64,000 bases of DNA, taken from assembly GCA_963519845.1 (NCBI GenBank), contig CAUQNX010000002.1:124001-188000 (forward strand), read 5' to 3'. A program made the translations under genes and the position numbers. The notes under the pieces were generated by a model. That model did not search any database. It worked only from the letters and a program-made list of their open reading frames with translations, and was not told the origin of the DNA. Origin of the DNA: Moellerella sp963519845. Its GTDB lineage: Bacteria > Pseudomonadota > Gammaproteobacteria > Enterobacterales > Enterobacteriaceae. Numbering within the stretch: the first letter of the stretch is position 1; each line of letters opens with the position of its first letter. Shown here piece after piece: positions 51,729-63,500 of this stretch.

Positions 51729-52083
51729 TCTATTCGAGCCTCATTTAAGTTTTAAATCCATTCTTAGAATAAGACTTAATAATGATAAAAATCATTAAAG
51801 TTTATCTTAATAAATCAACTAATTTATAATATTCAGATATTCTTTTATATTACACAGCTAACCCATAAAAAGTCACACATCTGTATCTATGTTAATGTAG
51901 CCACTTTTTTTAGTTTTAGATCTATAATGGAAACTATTTACTACTGGTAATAGTATTGATGATGACTTTAACAGGCAGAAAGCAAAATGACTGTCATCAA
52001 AAAAAGCATTAAATTGATTATTATCCACCTTTCTTATACTCCAAGGTAGCCTGTAGAACATTCTGATATACAACACATAGAGA
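51729..52083. other. Spacer
   Basis: AT-rich. A minus-strand frame at 51873-52076 lacks an RBS and a recognisable pattern, so it is not called. Confidence 0.3.
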
Positions 52084-52254
52084 TTAAGCTAGAAAATGGA
52101 AAAAGCAGTATAGTTTAGGGGGTAAAATACAGGTGTTCAATCGTAGCAACTCAGTTAAATTTATATTAACACCAGCGCCTCCAGTAAAAAATATTGCGAT
52201 AAATAAACTAAATAATATTATATAATGATTATAGTCAGAAAATAATGCCAGCAT
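52084..52254 (-). CDS. 56-residue putative membrane peptide
   Basis: AGGAAAAGTTG precedes an ATG that opens a 56-codon frame: MLALFSDYNHYIILFSLFIA, then IFFTGGAGVNINLTELLRL and a cysteine-containing tail. One hydrophobic helix covers about residues 10-27. I recognise no family. It may be a small membrane protein or a degraded leftover. Confidence 0.4.
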   Translation of the reverse strand: MLALFSDYNHYIILFSLFIAIFFTGGAGVNINLTELLRLNTCILPPKLYCFFHFLA

Positions 52255-52719
52255 CAACTTTTCCTAATCCTTTTATTGCATTTTAACTCTGTATATTGAA
52301 CTACACTTGGTTATAAACTTCAATGAAAGCTATTATTTACCTGAGTAATAATATTAAATTTTTTTTATTTAAAAATACGCTCCATCTTATTGTCCTTCTG
52401 GTTAACTTATGTAAAATCCAGCAAAGGAATTTAACTTACAAATAAAGCATGGGATTTCAATGAAACGGCGATTTTACTTGAATTATGGCCTATCCCCTTT
52501 GTTTTTACCCGTTCTTAATATTTCTTCAGTATCACAAGAGCTGAATGATTTAGACAACCTTTCCGTAACATATATAGCAAAAGATATACCGATAAAATGA
52601 TAAATATACTTATTTAAATAAGTTAAATAACCCCAAAAACGAGTAAGACGTTATTTTAATTTTGTCATTGAATCTTAGTGATGACATATTTTCTATTTAT
52701 TGGTTAGGTAGCTATACAC
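52255..52719. other. AT-rich region upstream of the two-partner secretion locus
   Basis: It should contain the cdiB promoter. A 46-codon plus frame at 52460 (MKRRFYLNYGLSPLFLPVLN) has no RBS and stops at 52600; I regard it as doubtful. Confidence 0.35.
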
Positions 52720-54447
52720 ATGCATGAAAAACAGTTTAATCCTATTGTTTTGAACACTCGCGAAATAAATAATCCTATAAGATGGAATTTACTCAGTTTA
52801 TTTTTTATCTCGGCACCTTTATTTGCTAATCCTACGCAACAAGCCATTTCTATTGATGCCCGTGAGCAGCAACGGCAACAAGAGCGTGAGCGTGTGTTGC
52901 AGCAACAAAATACCCCCATTGTAGATACACGCATTCAGCAACCTGATTTATTGTTGCCTGATTATCCGCAAAATGAGAAGCCCTGTTTTACTATCAGCTC
53001 AATTCGTCTTGATGGAGAAGCAGCAGAAAATTTTCAATGGGCACTTAAGGCGGCAAATGATGCCAAAGGCCTCTGTTTAGGTGGTCAGGGGATCTTGCTT
53101 GTCCTTAACAAAGTCCAAAATGCCATTTTAGAAAAAGGCTATGTGACCACCCGTGTTATGGCTCAAGAGCAGGATTTAACACAAGGTGAGTTAGTACTGA
53201 CGCTACAGCCTGGACGGATCAACCAAATTCGTTTTGATGAGGGCGTGTCATGGCGAGGTCGTTTATGGAATGCTATCCCAGCTTCATCGGGTGATATCCT
53301 CAATCTTAGAGATATCGAACAAGGGTTAGAAAATTTCAAACGTGTACCTAATGTGTCAGCCGATATTCGTATTGAGCCCGGCTCCGTCGATGGCACCAGC
53401 GATCTGCTGGTTAGTTGGCAAGAAAAACGCCCTGTTCGATTAAGCTTAGGTCTTGATGATAGTGGCTCAAAAAGCACAGGACGCTATTTAGGTTCAGCAA
53501 CCCTTGCCATTGATGCGCCATTTGCCCAAAACGATATGTTCTATGCCAATATCAGTAAAGATCTGTTTGATAAAGGCCCCTTTGGTAATCGCTCTTACAC
53601 ACTCAATTACTTTATCCCTGTCGGAAATTGGGGATTTGCCGCCAATTATAATGAATATAATTATCACCAAAATATCCCTAACGCCAACGAAGTCCTGCGC
53701 TATAGCGGTAAGAGTGATACGGCCCAATTCACAGTGTCACGGTTACTGTTTCGTGACCAAACCCATAAAACGACGCTCAACCTAAGAACCTATCGAAAAA
53801 CAGCCAGTAACTCAGTCAATGATATTGATATTGAGCAGCAGCGTCGCCGCACAGCAGGCTGGGAAGTGGGTATAAATCAACGCAGTTTTCTGGGCAATGC
53901 AACGCTTGATGCCAATCTCAACTGGCGTCGAGGTACTGGTGCTTACGGTGCATTACGTGCGCCCGAAGAAGAGACTCACAGTGGCAGTGCCCGAACTGGC
54001 ATCCTATCTGGTGATATCAACTTCAATCAACCTTTCACCCTAGGTGAACAGCCTTGGCGTTGGAATACCTCTCTGCGCGGTCAGTGGAGCCAGCATGCTT
54101 TAACCCCGCAAGAACGTATGTCCATAGGTGGGCGTTATACCGTCCGTGGCTTTGATGGCGAGCAAGTACTTTCCGGTGAGAAAGGACTACTTTTGCGCAA
54201 TGAACTGGCGTGGAATGCCTTTTCTCAAGGACAAGAACTCTATTTAGCGGCGGACTACGGTCGTGTTGAAGGGCAAAGCACCAAATACCTTGTCGGGCAC
54301 AAACTCGCGGGAACTGCATTGGGTCTCAGAGGTTCGATTTCATCACGACTCAGCTACGACCTCTTTGTTGGTGTGCCTTTGTATAAGCCTAAAAAGTTCG
54401 AGACTTCTGGCGCAACAGCAGGGTTTAGCTTGAACCTAGAAATTTAA
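52720..54447 (+). CDS. cdiB: CdiB/ShlB-type TpsB outer-membrane transporter
   Basis: A 575-residue type Vb (two-partner) secretion transporter. A signal sequence ends near LFANPTQQ (residue 36), an N-terminal helix and a Gln/Arg-rich linker follow, then the POTRA domains: CFTISSIRLDGEAA, KGLCLGGQGILLVLNKVQNA and ILEKGYVTTRV. The 16-strand barrel includes the motif VRGFDGEQ near residue 477. It exports the filament encoded 98 bases downstream. The gene is preceded by a long AT-rich region; the RBS (TTAGGTAG) is 12 or more bases upstream of the ATG. CDI assignment rather than haemolysin relies on the partner protein. Confidence 0.9.
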   Translation: MHEKQFNPIVLNTREINNPIRWNLLSLFFISAPLFANPTQQAISIDAREQQRQQERERVLQQQNTPIVDTRIQQPDLLLPDYPQNEKPCFTISSIRLDGEAAENFQWALKAANDAKGLCLGGQGILLVLNKVQNAILEKGYVTTRVMAQEQDLTQGELVLTLQPGRINQIRFDEGVSWRGRLWNAIPASSGDILNLRDIEQGLENFKRVPNVSADIRIEPGSVDGTSDLLVSWQEKRPVRLSLGLDDSGSKSTGRYLGSATLAIDAPFAQNDMFYANISKDLFDKGPFGNRSYTLNYFIPVGNWGFAANYNEYNYHQNIPNANEVLRYSGKSDTAQFTVSRLLFRDQTHKTTLNLRTYRKTASNSVNDIDIEQQRRRTAGWEVGINQRSFLGNATLDANLNWRRGTGAYGALRAPEEETHSGSARTGILSGDINFNQPFTLGEQPWRWNTSLRGQWSQHALTPQERMSIGGRYTVRGFDGEQVLSGEKGLLLRNELAWNAFSQGQELYLAADYGRVEGQSTKYLVGHKLAGTALGLRGSISSRLSYDLFVGVPLYKPKKFETSGATAGFSLNLEI

Positions 54448-54545
54448 TCGCACTTTATTTAATCATATTGATTTAATCATATTGTAAATGGACATTTTCG
54501 GTAATACCCCCGTGTCTGTGTTGTTTTTCTTGAAGGATATAAGTT

Positions 54546-57500
54546 ATGAATAAACACTGTTATCGTTTGATATTTAGCCGCACTCACGGGGAGTTGCGTG
54601 TTGTGTCTGAGCTTGCTCGTAGTTGTAGTACCGAGTCAGGTCAAACTCGAGGCTCAAGTGGGGGGCGCTTATGGGTGACTCTGCGTCGCACTTCACTGCT
54701 GCTTTGGCTAACTTTATGGGGAGGCTCAGCACTCGCAAGTAGCATCATTGCCGATAATAATGCCCCGAAGAATCAGCGTCCTGATGTTATCAATACGCAA
54801 AATGGCATTCCGCAAGTGAATATTGCCGCACCGAATGGCTCTGGTATCTCCCATAACCAATACAAACAATTCGATGTGGATAACCGCGGGGCTATTCTCA
54901 ATAACTCAGCGGTAATGACAACGACACAAACTGCAGGCATGATCCAAGGAAATCCCAACCTTGATCCCAATAAAGCCCCTGCCCGTGTCATTCTTAATGA
55001 AGTGAATAGCAATAACCCTAGCCAAATTAAAGGATTCTTGGAAGTGGCAGGCGGTAAAGCGCAAGTCATTGTCGCTAATCCCTCGGGAATCATTTGTAAC
55101 GGCTGCGGTACCATCAACGCAGGCCGAATGACCCTGACCACCGGAAAACCACAGTTTAATCAAGATGGCAGCCTTGCTGGTTACCAAGTTGAACGCGGCG
55201 TTATCCGTGTTGAAGGTGGTGGATTGAATGCCGATAGCCGCCACGATACCCAATATGTTGACTTGCTCGCCCGAGCGGTTGAAATCAATTCAGGGGTGTG
55301 GGCAAACGAGAAAATTGCGGTTGTTGCGGGTAAAAACAGAGTCGATACTCAAAATAAAGCCACCCCGATTGATAGCCAAACAGCGCAACCTGAATTTGCC
55401 ATCGATATGGGCCAAATGGGCGGTATGTATAGCGGTTATATCCACATGGTGGGCACCGAAAAAGGCGTCGGGGTGCGTAACCAAGGTGGGCACATTCAAG
55501 CCGATAAAACCTTAACGGTTAGCAGTAATGGTAAGCTCAGTTGGGGCACTGCATCACAACAAGCCACCACCCAAGCGGGCAGCGACATCATCCTGACGGC
55601 AAAAGATGCACTCGACCATCAAGGCAAATTACACAGTGGCGGCGCATTACAGATTGAAAGCCAAAGTGGCTCAGTGAGCAATACAGGCACACTGGCTGCT
55701 CTGCAAGATGTCAAAATCAAAGCCAAAGGGGATATTCGAAGCCAAGGAAATCTGCTCGCAGGCAGTGATAATAAAAGCAATATTGTCAATAACGCCAATA
55801 TCACCTTAAACAGCGACAGTAAAATTGACACCCGAGGCACCCTATTAAGCAAACAAAACGTCACTGCCACGGCGAAATCACTGGATTTAAGCCAGACACA
55901 AGTCGCCGCCTCTACCTTGGCACTCACCGCCAAACAAGGGGATATCGCCCTGACCCAAGGTAAGATTGATGCTAATAACGTCAGATTAAAGAGTGCGCGC
56001 GATATTCACGCCGAGCAAGTGCAAGTCAAGGCTGGACAATGGAGTGTTAGCGCCAATAACCTGTTTAATCAGAAAGGCACCTGGGTACAAACAGGGCAAA
56101 ATGAGAGCCAATTTGCACTCACAGGGCAATTGAACAACCAAGATGGCGCCATTGAAGCCAACCGTCTCAAGCTCAATGCCGATTCACTGGATAACCAAAA
56201 AGGTCGACTGGTTGCCTTAGGCAATATCCAACAAGATTGGCAGGTGAAAAATACCGTTAGAAATCTGCAAGGTGAAATCGGGGCTAATGGCGATTTAAAC
56301 CTGACAGCGAGTGTTATCAATAACCAATCCGGTACGATTAAGAGCCAAACCCAACTCACATTAGATGCCAAAGAACAGATTGACAATACTGCGGGTAACC
56401 TTGTTGCGGGGAATTCAGTCAATCTGCAAGCGGGCAAATCGCTGAACAACCAATCAGGTACCATCAACAGCCAGCAAGTCAGGGTGACGACTGACAATCT
56501 CAATAATGCGTTCGGTAAACTTATCAGCCAAACCACACTGGATATCATTGCCCGACAGCAAGTGAATAACACCAAAGGCTTTATCGGCTCGGGTGACAAA
56601 CTAACACTCGCAACTCAAGCGCTTGTTAACAACCAACAAGGGACGGTGCAAAGTGATACTCAGCTCACCCTTGATGCACAGCGTATTGATAACCAAAGCG
56701 GAAAAATACTGTCCGGTGAACAGCTCGTACTCAATACCGCCACTGACCTAGATAACCAAAGCGGTACCATCTATGGTAAACAGGTTGCGGTCAGTGCCAA
56801 GACGATCAACAACCAGCAGGGCCAAATCGTTGGCGAAAGCACCGTCGATATCAAAGCAAAAAATGCACTAAATAATACAAATGGAAAAGTGATTGCCAAT
56901 CAGGCCTTAACGGCCTTTGTTGGTCAGCAGCTCATCAACCAGACGGGTTTACTGCAAAGTGGTAATCAATCCTCCATTACCGCTAAATCGCTAGATAACC
57001 GTGACGGGCAAGTTTTATCAGGCAAAGCCCTTGATATCACGACCACCACGCAAATTGACAATGCAAAAGGCGAAATCAGCAGCCAGAACGTCAATATCAA
57101 CACCGCCCAACTGGATAACCAAACCGGTAAAGTGATTGCGACCCAAAATCTCGACCTCACCAGCCAAGGCGACGTGAATAATCAGGCTGGATTATTAGAA
57201 GCCGGCAATCAATTAACCCTTGCTAGCCAAGGGGATATCAACAACCAAAAAGGTACGCTGCAAGCTGGGAAACAGGCGAACCTCAGCGCACAAAATATCG
57301 AGAATACACAAGGCCAGCTATTATCAGGTAACCAACTCACTCTAAACACAAAAAATGACCTCAATAACAGCCAAGGAAAGGTTAGCGCTGGCAAGGTGTT
57401 GCAGTGGAAAGGTAACGATTTTAATAACCATGCGGGTCTACTGCAAAGTGGTGCCACATTAGATTTAATGGGTAGGCAACTGAGTAATCAGCAAAAAGGT

Positions 57501-60500
57501 CAAATACTGAGCCAAGATGCACTTTCACTTACGCTAAATGGTGATTTTAATAACCAAACAGGCATAGTAACCAGCCAAGGTGATGCGGTAATTAACGCCA
57601 ACCTCATCAACAACGGGCAAGGTGCGATAAATGCCCTTGGGCGTTTAAATGTTCAAGTAGCGCAGCTAATCGATAACCGTGACGGGCGCATATTCAGCCA
57701 ACAAGCGCAAATTCTACAAGCACAAGAGATCCTCAATAATCAAGGCTGGATAGGCAGCTTAGATTCATGGCAGGCTACAACTCAATCGTTTAATAACCAA
57801 AGCGGTGAAGTGCAAAGTCAGAAAAATGCCGAATTAACCGCAAATTCGTTGGATAATCAGCAAGGAACATTACAAGCAGGTGGTTCTGCGTCATTATTGG
57901 TTGCTAACGAAATCAATAACTCCCAAGGTAAAATCAGCGCCAGCCAAAACCTTACCGCGACAGGGCAATCCGTCAATAACCAGCAAGGCCAATGGCTAGC
58001 AGGTGAAACATTGAAGCTCAAGGCTTCGAATGTCGACAACTCGCAAGGCGGCTTACTGTATAGCCAAAAACAGCTGTTGTTATTGATTGAAAATACCCTG
58101 AATAACGCTCACGGTAAATTGCAAAGTGGCGAAAATCTGACGCTTGCGAGTAACATATTAGACAATACGTTTGGTAAAATCGAAAGCCAACAAACGCTGA
58201 ACCTCACAAGCACAGAATTGATTGATAACACGTCAGGATCAATCCGCAGCAATCAAAACCAACAACTAGAAACCAAAACCTTTAACAACCAGCAAGGCAC
58301 GGTCAGTAGCCTCGGTGAGCTTACCCTAAAGGCGACACAGCTCGATAACACCCAAGGCACCCTCATTAGCCAACAAGCGGGCTCTTACAACATATCGCAA
58401 TTAAATAATGCCAAAGGAAAAATTCACAGTAGTGATACCTTGACGTTAACCGCTTCCGATATCCAAAACCAACAAGGACAACTGGTTTCCACCAAAGCGT
58501 TAAAACTGATCGCACTCACCTTAGATAATCGAAATAGCGGTATTTTAAGTAGCCAAGGCAGCCTCAGCCTATTACTGAATACATTAGATAACCGTGACAA
58601 TGGACTGGTTCACGGCAGTGCAGAAACAACGCTGACCGTCAAAAACATCGAAAATACCCAAGGACGACTGCAAAGCAACGAAAGCCTGACCTTCTCGGGT
58701 GTCAATACCTTGAATAATCAATCAGGTAATATATTAGCCAATAGTGATATGGCGCTCAATACCGATGCGGCTTCAGCATCAACTCAGCTTGCCCTATCGA
58801 ACCAACAAGGTACCCTGCAAAGTGGTTCGACACTCGCCATCAAAACACAGTCAATTAACAATCAAGGCGGGACAATCAAAAGCCAGAAGGCGCTTTTGTT
58901 AACTGCCGCGCAGGACTATACACAGAGTGCGGGCGACACGCTGACCAGTAATCAATCAGTCACACTGAATATCACCGGTATGTTGACCAATTTAACCGAT
59001 TGGTTGTTACCGGGTGATTTAACCATTTCGAGCTTGAACTTCACCAACCAAGGTTCAGTGGTCAGTAAAAATCTAGATATCACGACAGGCAAACTGAATA
59101 ATCTCAATCGGTTAGAAGCTGATAGCATAAAATTAAATGTCGATGCCTTAGACAATGCCGCCACCTTAATGGGCGATGAAATCCACGTTAAGGCAAAAAC
59201 GATTGATAATCATGGAAAAAATGCAGTGATTGCTGCTGCTAAACAGATTGATCTACAGACTCAAGACACATTAACTAACCGTGACCAAGCGCTAATTTAC
59301 AGCGGTGATACCCTGACACTCACCAGCGATAATTTGATTGAAAATAACGCCAGTTTTATTGAAGCGGAAGGCGCCACCTCTATTACAGCTCGGCAACTCA
59401 ATAATGTACGTGAAGGATTAGATATTCAGCGAGAGGCGGAAAGCGAAAGTTATAATAAACATCTATATAACTTCTACTGGCGTTCATTTGAAACCCAGGC
59501 CCATAAAGACCCCAGTGCGATGGCGCCCACCACGCAGCAGCTCACCTTTCAAAATGATCAAGCAACTTTAGATAACAAATATGGCACTATTTTAGACATT
59601 GATGCCAAAAATAAACGTGCTCAAATGAAGGTGAAACAACAAGATGGTCAAATTACTACGCTGTGGGTAAATTATTTGGCACTCACACCCAATAGCGATG
59701 GTAGCTATGCCATGACCTTCTATGAGTCGCGCGGGGTACCGGGACGAATCCAAAACCCACCAACTCCTTACCATGGTGCAGTCTGGCGCGTACATAACCG
59801 TAGCCGTTATGAAGTGTGGGATCCGAATCAACATATTGATGTCGCCAGTGCAACTGGCATTGATGATTTCAGTTGGATCAGAGAACGCTCCGTTACAGGT
59901 ACAGTGACCCGTGACAAACTGATATCTGAAGGCATTGGTGCCCGTATTTTATCGGGCGATAATATGACGCTCAACATCACGGATTTGCTCAAAAATGATG
60001 CCAGTACCATTACCTCAGCAGGCAACCTGAGTATTGACGGTAAAGGGCTCATTGAAAATACCGGTTATTCCATAAATGAACGCCGCAAAGAGTTTTATTC
60101 CGATCATTATGATGTCAGTCGAAGCCACTGGTACCCGCAGTCCAATAGCGATAAAACCACAGCACTCTCAACCATTGATGGCATTATTTCCGGCAATGGC
60201 AATGTGTCGATCACCAGTGCTAATATCACCAATACAACGGTCAATGCTGCGCAAATCACCGCGCTAGAAGCCGCGATGAATGCCGCTAAAGCCGAACGCG
60301 CCGAATGGGAACGTAACCCACTGGCGTTTAATATTGATGGAGTGAATAAACAAGACTTCAATACCAGTCTCACCGAGCACGGCAAATCAGAACTTAATCA
60401 AACGGATGGCACCTCACCGCTCGACCGCCCTCTGCTCCCTGCTGAGCTGGCTTTAACGGAAAAACAACACATTGGCGATGTGGCGACCTCTATCCCAGAT

Positions 60501-63500
60501 AATGGTTTGTTTCGCCCAAATTTAACGCCAGATAGTCCGTTTTTAGTAGTGACCGACCCACGATTTACGGACAGAAATAAGTTTATTAGCAGTGACTACC
60601 TGCTTGAACGTGTCGGCTACTCCCCTGCCGATGTGCATAAGCGTTTAGGGGATGGCTTCTATGAACAACGTCTGGTACGGGAGCAAGTGCTAAAACTCAC
60701 GGGACGCCCTTCCCTGCGTGAAGAAGATGCCATGGCACAGTATCAATACTTGATGAATAACGGTATCAAAGTGGCTGAGGATTTCCATTTACGCCCGGGA
60801 GTTGCCTTAACACCTGAACAAATTGCCGCCTTGCAGCAAGATATCGTTTGGCTTGTGAGTGAAACTGTTGACACGCCACAAGGTCCACAAACCGTATGGA
60901 GCCCGAAAGTCTATTTATCTAACACGACACTTAGCCTGACACAACAAGGTGCAATAATAAGCGGTAAGACACTGAACTTATCCGCTGACAGCATTGATAA
61001 TGCAGGAAACTTGTTAGCTGAAAAAGGCCTTGACGTCGATGCAAAACAATTTTTACATCAGGGTGGCGATATTAATGCTGAGAGTATTAATATTCAAGCC
61101 GATAGCCTCACATTAAGCACTAACTTACAAGATGCATTACGCCAAGCCACGATGAACGCTACTGATATCAGCTTAAGTGGACATGACGTTCAATTGCAAG
61201 GCGCTAAACTGGATGCAACAGGCGATATCAAGCTTAACGCTCGTGATAACTTATCCATCACTGCGGTGAAAAGTACCCACACGGGCAGTATTGATGTCAT
61301 CGCTGGCGCCATGGGCGACCGCAATACTGAAGGCATGGATGCTACTGGTAGCCTTGCCCATATCAGCGGTGAATGGCAGCTTGCACAAAGTAGCGAACTC
61401 AATGCGGGCGGTAATCTCAGTCTCAATGCAGGACAAGATATTACCGTCAAAGGCAGTCAAGCCCAAGCAGGCGGCGTACTGGATGTGAATGCGGGTGGTG
61501 ATATCAACATCCTATCGGATAAAACTACCAATAAAACCCAACTCGATGCACAGGGCAACGGCTCTTCCGTCAGTAATACCCGTGAAGAAGAGCGTTTAGT
61601 GCTTAGTACACTCAGTGGTGACAAAGGCGTTTCACTGAATGCCGGCAACAACTTAGTCGCTGAAGGTGCTCAAGTTGATAGCCAAGCAGGCAAGATTAGC
61701 GTCTCAGCGCAAGATGTCATTATTACTGCGGCAACCCAAGATACCCATGCGCTAGACCAAGAACAAACCAACAGTGGTAGCAGCAAAGGCCAACGCCTTG
61801 ATGAAACCTCATCCCATGAGGTCGTTGGCAGCACATTCAGCGGACAAAACGGGGTCGATATCAGGGCGCGTGATAAAGATATTACCGTTACAGGCAGTAC
61901 TATTCACAGTGAAAAAGGTGAAGTTACTCTTGATGCCAAACAGAATGTGACGCTCAATACCGCCACGGAAGAAACCAAAAAATACGTTGAAGAGCACAGT
62001 AGCAGTAAAGGCGTTCTAAGCTCCAGCAGTGAACACAGCATCCAAAACGATGAGACCACGCGCGAAAAAGGCAGCCTGCTCAGTGGCGAGAAAGTCACAG
62101 TGACTGCGGGTAACGACCTGACAGTCAAAGGCTCTTCGGTAGTCGCAGAGAAGGATGTTGCCTTAACCGCAGGTAACAATGTGGATATCACTGCCGCCAC
62201 TGAAACCGACTCTCACTATCTACTCGAAGAGAAGAAAAAAAGTGGCTTAATGAGCAGCGGCGGTATTGGCTTTAGTGTGGGTAAACAATCCTCTCGCCAT
62301 GAAGTGGATGAAAAAGGCACCACACAAAGCCAAAGTGTCAGTACCATTGGCAGTACACAAGGCAATGTCAATATCACTGCAGGCAACAAGCTACATGTGG
62401 GAGGCGCTGACCTGATCGCCCAAAAAGACTTAAACCTCACAGGTGACAGCGTACAAATCGACCCAGGTTATGACGAACGCACTCGTACAGAAACCTTTGA
62501 AACCAAGCAAAGTGGATTGACGGTGGCTTTATCAGGAAGCGTCGGTGGTGCCTTAAACACCGCCGTCACAACTGCGCAGCAAGCCAGAAAAGAGAGTGAT
62601 GGTCGTTTAAGTGCATTACAAAACACCAAAGCTGTCTTATCAGGAGTACAGGCTCAACAAGCTTATGAGCTGGACGGACTTAAAACCGACGCAGCCAATG
62701 TACACAATGCCGCCAACAATCTCAAACCGGGTGATAAAGAGTATCAAAAAGGCGCCACCAATACCGTGGGAGTCAATGTTTCTTACGGTAGCCAATCCTC
62801 GAAAAGCGAAACCCATACCGACAGCAGCCAATCCCAAGGCAGTACCTTAAATGCAGGTCAAAACCTCGCTATTAGCGCAACAGGTAAAAATAAAGAGACC
62901 AACACAGACAGCGGCAACATTAGTGTTGTCGGCAGTGAGCTCAAAGCGGGCAAAGATCTATCACTCTCTGCAAGTCAAGATATCAACCTCGTTTCTGCCC
63001 AAAACACAGAGCAGACTAACAGTAAAAATAGCAGTAAAGGCAGCAGTGCGGGTGTTGGATTAGGCCTAGGTGCTGGCGGTACGGGTGTGAGTGTCTCAGC
63101 CAGTGTTAATGCGGGTAAAGGCCATGAAAAAGGCAATGGAGTGACTCACAGTGAAACCACGCTGGATGCCGGCAATAAACTCACCCTCAACAGTGGACAA
63201 GATACCATTCTCAAAGGGGCTCAAGTCAGTGGCGAACAAGTCACCGTCAATGTCGGTCGCGACCTCACTTTAGAAAGCCAGCAAGATAGCGACCGCTATG
63301 ATGCCAAGCAACAAGATATGAGTGTTGGTGGCGGTTACAGCATTGGGGGTACGCCAAACATCAGTATCAGTGCCAATCAAGACAAACTGCACAGCAACTA
63401 TGATAGTGTCAAAGAACAGACGGGAATTTTTGCCGGTAAAGGGGGCTTTGATGTCAACGTCAAAGAGAATACCCAGCTCGATGGCGCCGTTATCGCCTCC

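Noticed and set aside
51873..52076. 67-codon minus frame
   Set aside because: No RBS or motif; AT-rich random frame in debris.
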